Source of the DNA: Sphingomonas sp. Leaf33
GTDB lineage: Bacteria > Pseudomonadota > Alphaproteobacteria > Sphingomonadales > Sphingomonadaceae
Direction of reading: 5' to 3'
Length of the DNA stretch: 64,000 nucleotides
Assembly (NCBI RefSeq): GCF_001421785.1
Contig: NZ_LMLB01000017.1
Location: 312,176 to 376,175, forward strand
The translations under genes were made by a program, and so were the position numbers. The notes beneath the pieces were generated by a model, which did no database searches, was not told where the DNA came from, and worked only from the letters and a program-made list of their open reading frames with translations. This document shows, in pieces, positions 42,902-51,143 of the stretch; positions within the stretch are counted from its first letter, which is position 1; each line of letters starts with the position of its first letter.

Positions 42902-43555
42902 TTACTCCACCGCCAGCCCGCGCCGCAGCATCGCCGCGACCGTCGCCGCCACCTCGTCCGCCGGCACGTCGGCGTCCCACACGCCGTAGCGCAGTCCCAG
43001 GAACACGTTCATTCCCATGATTGCCCAGGCGTGGACCTCGCCCACGTCGGCGCGGAGCTCGCCGCGGTCGGCGGCGGCGGTCAGGCGGTGGCGGATACGA
43101 TCGGCGGTCGTGGCGTAATGACGGCGGAAGCTGTCAGGGTCGACGAATTCGGATTCGTCGATGATGCGGTAGATTTCCTTGTGCTCGCGCACGAAGCCCA
43201 GGAAGCCCGCCAGACCGGCACGTTCGCCGTCGATCCCGTCCTTTGCCGCACGGATGCCGGGGGCGACGTGATCGCGGACCTGACCCGACATGTGCGCGAC
43301 CAGCGCGCGGAACACGGCGTCCTTCGAATCGAAATAGGTATAGAAGCTGCCGAGCGCGACGCCCGCACGCCGCGTGATGTCGCTGATCGAGGCATCGTGG
43401 AATCCGCGCTCGCCGAACTCCTGCGCCGCGGCGTCAAGGATCGCCTGCTGCGTGCGCCGCCCGCGTTCGGTGCGCGGTGCCTTGCCTTCGCCCGCCGCCG
43501 CGCCCGCATCGATCGATGCTGTTGCCGCCGGGACACGCTTAGAACGTGATGACAT
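42902..43555 (-). CDS. TetR-family regulator
   Basis: A 217-residue regulator. HTH at about residues 30-75: GRRTQQAILDAAAQEFGERG, FHDASISDITRRAGVALGSF, YTYFDSKDAVFRALV. The C-terminal helical ligand domain follows. Divergent from a TonB receptor and MFS pair, so it probably represses uptake of a substrate that it also senses. Its start codon (43553-43555) lies inside the left arm of the 33-bp inverted repeat, so its promoter is within that element. Confidence 0.9.
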   Translation of the reverse strand: MSSRSKRVPAATASIDAGAAAGEGKAPRTERGRRTQQAILDAAAQEFGERGFHDASISDITRRAGVALGSFYTYFDSKDAVFRALVAHMSGQVRDHVAPGIRAAKDGIDGERAGLAGFLGFVREHKEIYRIIDESEFVDPDSFRRHYATTADRIRHRLTAAADRGELRADVGEVHAWAIMGMNVFLGLRYGVWDADVPADEVAATVAAMLRRGLAVE

Positions 43556-43809
43556 GGTTTTGACCCATCGTGACGGAGCCGATTTTGGTTTGTGGATAGG
43601 AGCGAGCAAGGAGCGGGGCTTTGCCCCCGTGACTGACGAGGGACGACTCCACAGAGTAAAATCGGCCCGCCGCTTTGCGGTTGCCCTGCGCCGTCCGCCG
43701 GACGTCGTCGCACCGCTTGCACGGGCCGCCAGCCCGCGCTGCGCATCGCTCCTCGCCGACGAACGGCGCAGGGCAATCACGATGGGTCAAAACCATGTCA
43801 CCACGTTCT
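43541..43809. repeat. 33-bp inverted repeat bracketing a 203-bp spacer
   Basis: The left arm (43541-43573) and right arm (43777-43809) are reverse complements over 33 bp with a single mismatch. Inside are further nested inverted repeats: CCGATTTT/AAAATCGG (near 43578 and 43656) and TTGCCCTGCGCCGT/ACGGCGCAGGGCAA (near 43679 and 43762). The left arm contains the first five codons of tetR; the right arm repeats them on the plus strand as a 17-codon dead-end ORF. It is either an invertible promoter segment or a MITE. Confidence 0.8.
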
Positions 43810-43841
43810 GACCGCCATCACCTGTCCTCCCCGCATTTCCC

Positions 43842-43863
43842 AAGTTGAAACCTGGTTCAACTT
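43842..43863. promoter_or_regulatory. Candidate TetR operator upstream of TonB receptor
   Basis: AAGTTGAAACCTGGTTCAACTT: perfect 8-bp arms (AAGTTGAA/TTCAACTT) around a 6-bp centre, typical TetR-family size. It lies 75 bp before the TonB-receptor start and outside the inverted-repeat element. Confidence 0.6.
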
Positions 43864-43938
43864 TCAGTAGAACCCTCATCAACCATGCGCAACCCTGCCG
43901 GTTTAACGGACGGGGCGCATTCAAAAGGGGAGGAAAGC

Positions 43939-46272
43939 ATGATCCGCACCGTCACGTCCCTGCGCGCCGCGCTCGCCATCGGCGCCAGCGTCGCCGCTCT
44001 CGCCGCCGCACCGGCCACCGCGCAGGACAGCACGCAAGCCCAGACCGAAGCCGAAGCGGCCGAGAACAGCGGCGACGTCATCGTCACCGCGCGCCGCCGC
44101 GAGGAAACCCTGCGCGACGTGCCGATCGCGGTCACCGCCTTCACCGGCGCGCAGCTGGAAGCCGCCGGCGCGATCGACATCACCGACATCGCCGCGACGA
44201 CCCCGAACGTCACACTGGAAGTATCGCGCGGCACCAATTCGACACTCAGCGCCTTCATCCGCGGCGTGGGCCAGCAGGATCCGGTCGGCGGGTTCGAGGC
44301 GGGCGTCGGCCTTTATCTCGACGACGTGTACCTCAACCGTCCGCAGGCGGCGGTCATGGACATCTACGATGTCGAGCGGGTCGAAGTGCTGCGCGGGCCG
44401 CAGGGCACGCTCTACGGCCGCAACACCATCGGCGGCGCGGTGAAGTACGTGACCCGGCGGCTGGGCAATGACCCGACGATCATGGCGAAGGGCACGTACG
44501 GCTCGTACAACCAGATCGACGGCGTGCTGTCGGGCAGCGTCCCGCTGGGCGACAGCGGATTCAAGCTGGGCGGCGCGGTCGCGCGGCTGACGCGTGACGG
44601 CTTCGGCCAGAATCTGACGACGGGTCTGGAAAATTACGACAAGGACATCTGGGCGGGTCGCGGCACGCTGCAGTTCGAACCGTCGTCGCAGGCGTTCTTC
44701 CGCCTGTCGGGCGACTATACACTCGACCGCTCGGCCCCGCGCGGCGGTCACCGCCTGATCCCGGGCATCGTCAGCGGGACGCCGGTGCTGGCCGACGTCT
44801 ACGACAGCCGCGGCGCGCTGGTGACGCCGCGGCAGCGGGTCGAAGCCTATGGCGGATCGTTCTTTGCCGAGCTGCGCCCGGCCGACTGGCTGACGTTCCG
44901 ATCGATCACCGGATATCGCAAGGACGATACCGCGACGCCGATCGACTTCGATGCGCTGCCTGCGGTCCAGGTCGACGTGCCGAGCTTCTACAACAACGAA
45001 CAGTTCAGCCAGGAAGCGCAGATCCTGGTCAACACCGGCGGGCTCTCGCTGCTGACAGGGCTCTATTACCTCGATGCGAAGGCGCGGACCGTGTTCGACG
45101 TGCGCCTGCCCGGCGGCGTCACCGCGCTGACCTTCGGCGACGTGAAGACCGATACGGTCGCGATCTTCGGCGATGCGACCTATGATTTTTCGCGCCAGTT
45201 CAGCATCTCGGTCGGCGGCCGGTACACTTGGGATAACCGCAAGGCGCAGGTGTTGCGCCAGACGTTCCTGGGCGGCGGGTCGCCGTTCTTCGGCGGCACC
45301 GGCACGCTGTTCGCAACCACGTCGGACTTCCGCGGCGACGCATCGTTCAGCAAGTTCACGCCGCGCGCATCCGTCAGCTTCAAGCCGACGCCGGACCATA
45401 ACATCTATGCGTCCTATTCGAAGGGCTTCAAGGGCGGCGGGTTCGATCCGCGCGGCCAGTCGACCGCCTGCCGCACGCCGGCCGGCGCGACCTGCACCGC
45501 GGCGCAGGTCTATGATTTCCTGTCGTTCGATCCCGAAACGGTCGACAGCTATGAAGTCGGGTACAAGGCGAGCGTCCTCAACAACCGCCTGAACTTCGCG
45601 CTCGCCGCCTTCCACGCGGCGTACAAGGACGTGCAGGTGCCGGGATCGATCGGCACGACCGTCAACGGCCAGCAGACCTTCATCGGCGTGACCACCAACG
45701 CCGGTCGCGCGCGGATCAACGGTCTGGAGGCGGAAGTGAACGCAACGCTCGCCCGCGATTTCGCCGGCGCTGGCAGCCGCATCACGCTGTCGGGGACCGG
45801 CGGTTATCTTGATGCGAAGTACACACGCTTCATCGATGCGCGTGGGATCGACGTCGCCAGCCGCCGCCGCATCCAGAACACCCCGGACTGGACCGCCAGC
45901 GGCACGTTCGCGGCATCGCTGCCGGTCGGCCCGGGCACGCTCGGCGCATCGACCACGGTCAGCTATCGCAGCGCCAGCCAGCAGTTCGAACTGCGCACGC
46001 CGATGCTCGACCAGCCGGGCTATTCGCTGTGGGATGCCAACCTGACCTACGACCTGAACCGCAACCTGACGTTCGGCCTGCATGGCCGCAACCTGACGGA
46101 CAAGCGCTACATCGTGTCGGGCTACAACTTCCTGTCGCAGAACCCGGACACCGGCGACTTCAACCGCACTGCGGCCGGCGCGTACATCCCGACGCTGGGC
46201 AGCGAAGGCGTGCTGACGGCCTATTACGGCAATCCGCGCCAGGTGATGTTCTCGGTGACGGCTCGGTATTGA
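43939..46272 (+). CDS. TonB-dependent outer-membrane receptor
   Basis: A 777-residue receptor. Signal peptide MIRTVTSLRAALAIGASVAA ending in ATAQ. TonB box-like DVIVTARRRE, plug domain (LRDVPIAVTAFTGAQLEAAG; YDVERVEVLRGPQGTLYGRN) and a 22-strand barrel ending VMFSVTARY. This is the sphingomonad group of receptors for aromatic or plant-derived compounds as much as siderophores; the ligand is unknown. GGGGAGGAAAGC precedes the ATG. Probably co-regulated with the downstream MFS gene. Confidence 0.92.
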   Translation: MIRTVTSLRAALAIGASVAALAAAPATAQDSTQAQTEAEAAENSGDVIVTARRREETLRDVPIAVTAFTGAQLEAAGAIDITDIAATTPNVTLEVSRGTNSTLSAFIRGVGQQDPVGGFEAGVGLYLDDVYLNRPQAAVMDIYDVERVEVLRGPQGTLYGRNTIGGAVKYVTRRLGNDPTIMAKGTYGSYNQIDGVLSGSVPLGDSGFKLGGAVARLTRDGFGQNLTTGLENYDKDIWAGRGTLQFEPSSQAFFRLSGDYTLDRSAPRGGHRLIPGIVSGTPVLADVYDSRGALVTPRQRVEAYGGSFFAELRPADWLTFRSITGYRKDDTATPIDFDALPAVQVDVPSFYNNEQFSQEAQILVNTGGLSLLTGLYYLDAKARTVFDVRLPGGVTALTFGDVKTDTVAIFGDATYDFSRQFSISVGGRYTWDNRKAQVLRQTFLGGGSPFFGGTGTLFATTSDFRGDASFSKFTPRASVSFKPTPDHNIYASYSKGFKGGGFDPRGQSTACRTPAGATCTAAQVYDFLSFDPETVDSYEVGYKASVLNNRLNFALAAFHAAYKDVQVPGSIGTTVNGQQTFIGVTTNAGRARINGLEAEVNATLARDFAGAGSRITLSGTGGYLDAKYTRFIDARGIDVASRRRIQNTPDWTASGTFAASLPVGPGTLGASTTVSYRSASQQFELRTPMLDQPGYSLWDANLTYDLNRNLTFGLHGRNLTDKRYIVSGYNFLSQNPDTGDFNRTAAGAYIPTLGSEGVLTAYYGNPRQVMFSVTARY

Positions 46273-46281
46273 TCGACATGG

Positions 46282-46304
46282 GGGAGGGAGACTTTCTCCC
46301 TCCC
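46282..46304 (+). terminator. GC-rich hairpin after TonB receptor
   Basis: GGGAGGGAGA and TCTCCCTCCC form a perfect 10-bp stem with a CTT loop starting 10 nt after the stop codon. No T-run follows, so termination would be weak or Rho-assisted. Confidence 0.55.
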
Positions 46305-46305
46305 A

Positions 46306-46402
46306 CCGTTCGTGCTGAGCTTGTCGAAGCATCGTACTGCGATACACTCGGGCGAACCTTGCGGCATAAAGTACGGTGCTTCGACAGGCTCAGCACGAAC
46401 GG
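46306..46402. repeat. GAGCTTGTCGAAG palindrome element, intergenic copy
   Basis: Two arms of 26 bp (46306-46331 and 46377-46402), reverse complements with one mismatch, core GAGCTTGTCGAAG, separated by 45 bp. It lies between the receptor stop and the MFS start. The same element occurs in frame within pheT (52926-53018). Confidence 0.85.
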
Positions 46403-46415
46403 GAGAGGTTTCAGC

Positions 46416-47699
46416 GTGACCATTCGAGCGGGGCAGGCCGCCCCACCCACGCGCCGCTACGCCAATACCGTGCTGGCGATGCTGTTGCTGGTCTACACCT
46501 TCAACTTCCTCGACCGGCAGATCCTCGGCATCCTCGTCGCGCCGATCAAGGCGGATCTGGGGCTGACCGATACCCAGCTCGGCGCGCTGGGCGGTATCGC
46601 CTTTGCGCTGCTCTATTCGACGCTGGGCGTGCCGCTGGCGGTCGTTGCCGACAAGACCAGCCGCAGCTGGGTCATCACCGTCAGTCTCGCGATCTGGAGC
46701 GGCTTCACCGCGCTGTGTGGCCTGGCGACCGGTTTCTGGAGCCTGTTCCTCGCGCGGCTGGGCGTCGGCGTGGGGGAGGCGGGGGGCGTTGCGCCGAGCT
46801 ACGCGATGATCGCCGACTATTTCCCCCCCGAACGCCGCTCGCGCGCGCTGGCGATCTATTCGCTCGGCATCCCGATCGGTCTGGCGGCGGGCGCTCTGCT
46901 CGGCGGCTACATTGCGCAGAACGTCAACTGGCGGACCGCGTTCATCATCGTCGGCGTGGCGGGGCTGGTAATCGCACCGATCTTCCGCCTCGTCGTCCGC
47001 GAGCCCGCGCGCGGTGGTGCCGATGTCGCGGGGCCGGCGCCGGTGCAGCGCGTGCCTGTATCGGCGGTGTTCCCGATCCTCGCGCGCAAGCCCAGCTTCT
47101 GGCTGATGGCGTTCGCCGCGGCCTTCAGCTCGATGTGCGGTTACGGCCTCGCCTTCTGGGTGCCGTCGCTGCTGATCCGCAGCTTCGGCTTCGACCTGAT
47201 CGGCGCGTCGCAGTTCGTCGGCTCGCTGCTGCTGATCGGCGGGACGGCGGGGGTGTTCCTCGGCGGCTATCTGGCCGACAAGCTCGGCACGCGCGATCGC
47301 GGCAACTATGCCAAGCTGCCCGCCATCGCCTGGCTCATCACGCTGCCGCTGTTCGCCGCCGGCTTCTGGAGCGGCTCTCCGTGGCTCGCCTGGGCGTTCC
47401 TGCTGGTGCCCAACGGGCTCAACATCCTGTGGCTGGGGCCGGTAACGACCGCGGTGCAGAACCTGGTCCCGCCGCAGATGCGCGCGACCGCAAGCGCGTG
47501 TTTCCTGTTCATCAACAACCTGATCGGTCTCGGTGCGGGCAGCTGGGTGATGGGCGCGATGTCGGATGCGATGACCGCGCGATACGGCACCGAGTCACTC
47601 CGCTATTCGCTGATCGCGGCGACCGGCTTCTACCTGATCGCGGCGGTGCTGATGCTGCTGGCGGTCAAGCACCTGCGGAAGGATTGGGTGGAGGTCTGA
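46416..47699 (+). CDS. MFS transporter
   Basis: A 427-residue, 12-helix major facilitator. VLAMLLLVYTFNFLDRQILG is the first helix; GVGEAGGVAPSYAMIADYFP (motif near TM4) and VFLGGYLADKLGTRDRGNY (between TM8 and TM9) are typical of the sphingomonad spinster/hexuronate-like group. The GTG at 46416 after GGGAGAGG is chosen; the upstream open frame runs through the palindrome and cannot be functional. Probably brings the TonB-receptor ligand across the inner membrane. Confidence 0.88.
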   Translation: MTIRAGQAAPPTRRYANTVLAMLLLVYTFNFLDRQILGILVAPIKADLGLTDTQLGALGGIAFALLYSTLGVPLAVVADKTSRSWVITVSLAIWSGFTALCGLATGFWSLFLARLGVGVGEAGGVAPSYAMIADYFPPERRSRALAIYSLGIPIGLAAGALLGGYIAQNVNWRTAFIIVGVAGLVIAPIFRLVVREPARGGADVAGPAPVQRVPVSAVFPILARKPSFWLMAFAAAFSSMCGYGLAFWVPSLLIRSFGFDLIGASQFVGSLLLIGGTAGVFLGGYLADKLGTRDRGNYAKLPAIAWLITLPLFAAGFWSGSPWLAWAFLLVPNGLNILWLGPVTTAVQNLVPPQMRATASACFLFINNLIGLGAGSWVMGAMSDAMTARYGTESLRYSLIAATGFYLIAAVLMLLAVKHLRKDWVEV

Positions 47700-47724
47700 A
47701 CCCTCCGCCGTCATCGCCATCTGC

Positions 47725-47820
47725 CGTCATCCCCGCGAAGGCGGGGATAAATTCTGGCTGGCCTCTCGGTTCTATCCGCACGTTCAGCGACTATTGATTC
47801 CCGCCTGCGCGGGGATGACG
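47725..47820. repeat. Paired GTCATCCCCGC palindrome (BIME-like)
   Basis: Two inverted palindromes with the inner words AATTCTGGCTGGCC and TTCAGCGACTATTGATTC. It fills the gap between the convergent ends of the MFS gene and prfC. Confidence 0.8.
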
Positions 47821-47830
47821 GGGGGAGCGC

Positions 47831-49312
47831 TTATCGCTCCCGCGTCGCCGCGAACGTCACCGCGGGATAGCGGTCCGCGATGTACCCGACCTCCCACGCG
47901 CTCTTCGCCAGGAACACCGGGTTGCCATCGCGGTCCTTGGCCATGGCGCCCTTGTTCTGGTCCATGAACGTCCTCACCTCGCCCGCATCCCCGCCGACCC
48001 AGCGCGCGGTATCGTAGGGCGAGGGTTCGAGCCCCGCGGCGACCTTGTATTCGGCGTCCAGGCGCGACAGCAACACGTCGAGCTGAAGCTGACCGACCAC
48101 GCCGATGATCCAGTTCGACCCGATTTCGGGATAGAACACCTGGATCACGCCCTCTTCCGACAGATCGTCGAGCGCCTTGCGCAACTGCTTGGTCTTGGTC
48201 GGGTCCTTCAGCACCACGCGCCGCAGGATTTCGGGCGCGAAGTTGGGCAGGCCGGTGAAGCGCACGCCGGGCTTTTCCGCCAGCGTATCGCCGACGCGCA
48301 GCGTGCCGTGGTTGGGGATGCCGATGATGTCGCCCGGAAACGCCTCGTCCGCGACTTCGCGGGCCTGCGCGAAGAACAGGATGGGCGAATGTACCGCGAT
48401 CGGCTTGCCCGACCCGGACGGCGTCAGCTTCATGCCCCGCTTGAACGTGCCCGACACCAGCCGCATGAACGCGATGCGGTCGCGGTGGTTGGGGTCCATG
48501 TTGGCCTGGACCTTGAACACGAATCCGGTGACGTCCGGATTGTCGGGCGACACCGGCGCGGGCTCGGCCGGCAGCGCGTGCGGCGGCGGCGCGTGCTCGG
48601 CGATCGCCGCAATCAGCTGATCGACGCCATATTCGCGCAACGCCGAGCCGAAGAACACCGGCGTCAGGTCGCCGTTGCGATAGGCTTCGACGTCGAACTC
48701 GGGATAGCCGGCCTGTGCCAGCTCGACCTCGTCCCGGATCGCGTCCGGCAGGGCGGACGTATCGTCGCCCATGACGTGGAGGCCTTGGTACATGCCGCCC
48801 ATGCCGATCGGCCACATCATCGGCGCGACATCCAGCGCCAGCTTGTCGGCGACCTCATCGAGCAGCTCGAACGGGCTCAGTCCTTCGCGGTCGACCTTGT
48901 TGATGAAGGTGATGATCGGGACCGATCGCAGACGGCAGACCTCGAACAGCTTGCGCGTCTGCGCCTCGATCCCGCGGGCGGCGTCGATGACCATGATCGC
49001 CGAATCGACCGCGGTCAGCGTGCGGTATGTGTCCTCGCTGAAATCCTCGTGGCCCGGCGTGTCGAGCAGGTTGAAGGTGATGCCGTCGCGCTCGAACGTC
49101 ATCACGCTGGAGGTGACCGAGATGCCGCGCTGCTGCTCGATCTTCATCCAGTCCGACCGCGCGCGGCGGGCTTGTCCACGCGCCTTCACTTCGCCGGCCA
49201 GATGGATCGCGCCGCCCTTCAGCAGCAGCTTTTCGGTGAGCGTCGTCTTGCCGGCGTCGGGGTGCGAGATGATCGCGAAGGTGCGGCGGGGCTGGGCAGT
49301 CGTCATCGTCAA
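47831..49312 (-). CDS. prfC: Peptide chain release factor 3
   Basis: A 493-residue GTPase that recycles RF1/RF2 from the ribosome. G1 is SHPDAGKTTLTEK, switch 2 is NLLDTPGHEDFSEDTYRTL, and FINKVDREG is the NKxD motif. Domain II begins at DVTGFVFKVQANMDPNHRDR; the end is TFAATRER. About 35 residues shorter than the E. coli protein, mainly by loops. Two start choices (Met1 or Met3) differ by 6 nt. Stand-alone gene bounded by palindromes on both sides. Confidence 0.94.
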   Translation of the reverse strand: MTMTTAQPRRTFAIISHPDAGKTTLTEKLLLKGGAIHLAGEVKARGQARRARSDWMKIEQQRGISVTSSVMTFERDGITFNLLDTPGHEDFSEDTYRTLTAVDSAIMVIDAARGIEAQTRKLFEVCRLRSVPIITFINKVDREGLSPFELLDEVADKLALDVAPMMWPIGMGGMYQGLHVMGDDTSALPDAIRDEVELAQAGYPEFDVEAYRNGDLTPVFFGSALREYGVDQLIAAIAEHAPPPHALPAEPAPVSPDNPDVTGFVFKVQANMDPNHRDRIAFMRLVSGTFKRGMKLTPSGSGKPIAVHSPILFFAQAREVADEAFPGDIIGIPNHGTLRVGDTLAEKPGVRFTGLPNFAPEILRRVVLKDPTKTKQLRKALDDLSEEGVIQVFYPEIGSNWIIGVVGQLQLDVLLSRLDAEYKVAAGLEPSPYDTARWVGGDAGEVRTFMDQNKGAMAKDRDGNPVFLAKSAWEVGYIADRYPAVTFAATRER

Positions 49313-49318
49313 AATCCA

Positions 49319-49410
49319 TCGTCGTTCCCGCGAAGGCGGGAACCCATCTCCGGCATGGGCCGGAGGGAGAGCGGGGGAGATGGGTTCCCGCCTACGCGGG
49401 AACGACGGGA
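49319..49410. repeat. Palindrome pair, GTTCCCGCG variant
   Basis: Inverted pair of CGTCGTTCCCGCGAAGGCGG and its mirror around a GAGATGGG/CCCATCTC arm pair, 92 bp, upstream of prfC. A sequence variant of the GTCATCCCCGC units. Confidence 0.75.
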
Positions 49411-49420
49411 GTTGGAAGGG

Positions 49421-50290
49421 TCAGGCGGTCAGCGTCACCGACATCGTGAATATCCGGTGTTCGCCCGGTGCCACGCGCAGGATGCCCGGCTTTTCCCAGA
49501 TCTCGCCCGAAAAGCCTGCCGGATCGGCCTCGCCCCACCATGGCTCGACGCAGACATACGATGCGCCGGGCTTGGTCCAGATGCCAAGCTCGGGCGCGTC
49601 CCACTCGATCCGCAAGCCGGGCTGCCCCTCGACGCCGTACGTCAGCCCCCGCGATTCGACCGGCGACCAGATCAGCGCGTCGTCGGCGAACAGGTCGTCG
49701 CGCAGAGTCAGCACCGGCCCGTCGAGCGGGCTGGCGCGCTTGCCCGCGATCAGGCCGTCGGGCGACAATTCGCTGATCGCGCCGGGCTCGGGCGTATCGA
49801 ACACCATGTGGTGATCGGTCTTGGCGCCGCCGTATGGCAGCGGCCAGGCGAAGGCGGGATGATAGCCGAAGCTCGCCGGCAGGTCGCGTATCCCCGAATT
49901 GGCCAGCGTCGTGGTGATCGTCAGCGTCGCTTCGACGATCCGGAAGTCGACCGTCAGCGCGAAGTCAAACGGATAGGCCGCGCGTGTTGCCTCGGACGCT
50001 TCCAGCCGGAACGTCGCACGGTCGTCGTCGACGCCGACGACCTCGAACATCGACCGCCGTGCGAAGCCGTGTTTGGCAAGCTGATACTCGCGCCCGTCCA
50101 GCCGGTAGCGATTTTCCGCCACCGCGCCGACGATCGGGAACAGGATCGGCGCGCGGCCGGTCCAGTATGCCGGGTCGGCATTCGTCATCAGCTCCGCCCC
50201 GTCGCTGTCGATCAGCGACGACAGTTCCGCACCATGAGGGTTGACCTCGGCGCGCAGAGCCTCCGACCCGAAGGAAATCCAGTCCGCCAT
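49421..50290 (-). CDS. Aldose 1-epimerase-like protein
   Basis: A 289-residue galactose-mutarotase superfamily protein. MADWISFGSEALRAEVNPHG starts it; HGFARRSMFEVV, FGYHPAFAWPLPYGGAK (catalytic His) and CVEPWWGEADPAGFSG are family positions. It may interconvert anomers of a sugar or hexose-6-phosphate; substrate not shown. The ATG at 50290 overlaps the upstream SDR stop, forming a two-gene unit. Confidence 0.85.
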   Translation of the reverse strand: MADWISFGSEALRAEVNPHGAELSSLIDSDGAELMTNADPAYWTGRAPILFPIVGAVAENRYRLDGREYQLAKHGFARRSMFEVVGVDDDRATFRLEASEATRAAYPFDFALTVDFRIVEATLTITTTLANSGIRDLPASFGYHPAFAWPLPYGGAKTDHHMVFDTPEPGAISELSPDGLIAGKRASPLDGPVLTLRDDLFADDALIWSPVESRGLTYGVEGQPGLRIEWDAPELGIWTKPGASYVCVEPWWGEADPAGFSGEIWEKPGILRVAPGEHRIFTMSVTLTA

Positions 50291-51024
50291 CACCCCTCCC
50301 GGTGCACGGCAAACGCCTGCCACGACTGGTTGGTCGGCATCAGCTCAAGCGTGTTGATGTTCAGGTGCGGCGGCAGCGTCGCGACCCACAGCAACGTATC
50401 GGCGATGTCCTCGCTCGTCATCGGGTTCACGCCGCCGTACAGCTTGTCCGACGCATCCTGGCTGCCGGTGCGGACCAAGGTGAATTCGGTTTCGACCATG
50501 CCCGGCTCGATCGATGTCACGCGCACCCCGGTGCCGTGCAGATCGGCGCGCAAGTCCAGGCTGAACTGGCGGACGAAGGCCTTGGTGCCCGCATACACGT
50601 TGCCGCCAGGGTAGGGATATGTCGCGGCGACCGACGACAGGTTGATGATCGCCCCCTTGCGCGCGACGATGCCGGGCAGCAGCGTGTGGGTGATCGCGAC
50701 CAGCGCGGTCACGTTGGTGTCGATCATCGTCCGCCAGTTGGCGAGCGACGCTTTCTGCGCCGGCTCCAGCCCCAGCGCGAGGCCTGCGTTATTGATGAGA
50801 AGATCGATCTCGGCGAACGGCCCCTCCAGGCTGTCGATCGCGGCATCGCGCGCGGCATCGTCGCGAATGTCGAAGGCGAGGGTATGGACATTGTCCGACC
50901 GGAGCGCCTCCAGCCGGTCGGCGCGGCGGCCGGTGGCGACGACGTGCCACCCGGAATCGGCGAACGCCTCGACCGCGGCCTTGCCGATGCCCGAGGTTGC
51001 ACCGGTGATGAGGACGGTTGGCAT
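50290..51024 (-). CDS. Short-chain dehydrogenase/reductase
   Basis: A 244-residue classical SDR. Cofactor motif TGATSGIGK (residues 7-15), NNAGLAL, catalytic Ser in INLSSVAATYPYPG and Tyr-x3-Lys in YAGTKAF. Related to YdfG-type NADP serine/3-hydroxy acid dehydrogenases (GVNPMTSEDIADTLLWVATL near the end). The ATG at 51024 is used; upstream frame runs into the palindrome. Confidence 0.9.
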   Translation of the reverse strand: MPTVLITGATSGIGKAAVEAFADSGWHVVATGRRADRLEALRSDNVHTLAFDIRDDAARDAAIDSLEGPFAEIDLLINNAGLALGLEPAQKASLANWRTMIDTNVTALVAITHTLLPGIVARKGAIINLSSVAATYPYPGGNVYAGTKAFVRQFSLDLRADLHGTGVRVTSIEPGMVETEFTLVRTGSQDASDKLYGGVNPMTSEDIADTLLWVATLPPHLNINTLELMPTNQSWQAFAVHREG

Positions 51025-51046
51025 GTACGTCTCCAAATCTTCAAAC

Positions 51047-51139
51047 GTCATCCCCGCGGAGGCGGGGATCAATTCTGGCTGGCCGCAGTGAGTTTCACGA
51101 CCTTCAGCGACTATTGATCTCTGCCCCGCGGGGATGACG
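51047..51139. repeat. Paired GTCATCCCCGC palindrome (BIME-like)
   Basis: Two inverted palindromes with inner words GATCAATTCTGGCTGGCC and TTCAGCGACTATTGATC. Lies between pheT (end) and the SDR gene (start). Best-preserved copy of the composite unit. Confidence 0.8.
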
Positions 51140-51143
51140 GTGG

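Noticed and set aside
43921-46347. 808-codon minus-strand ORF opposite the TonB receptor
   Set aside because: Mirror-frame artefact of high GC content; the receptor motifs on the plus strand are unambiguous.
46029-46415. N-terminal extension of the MFS transporter frame
   Set aside because: It overlaps the receptor's 3' end and passes through the palindromic element; a GTG with a good Shine-Dalgarno at 46416 begins the real protein.
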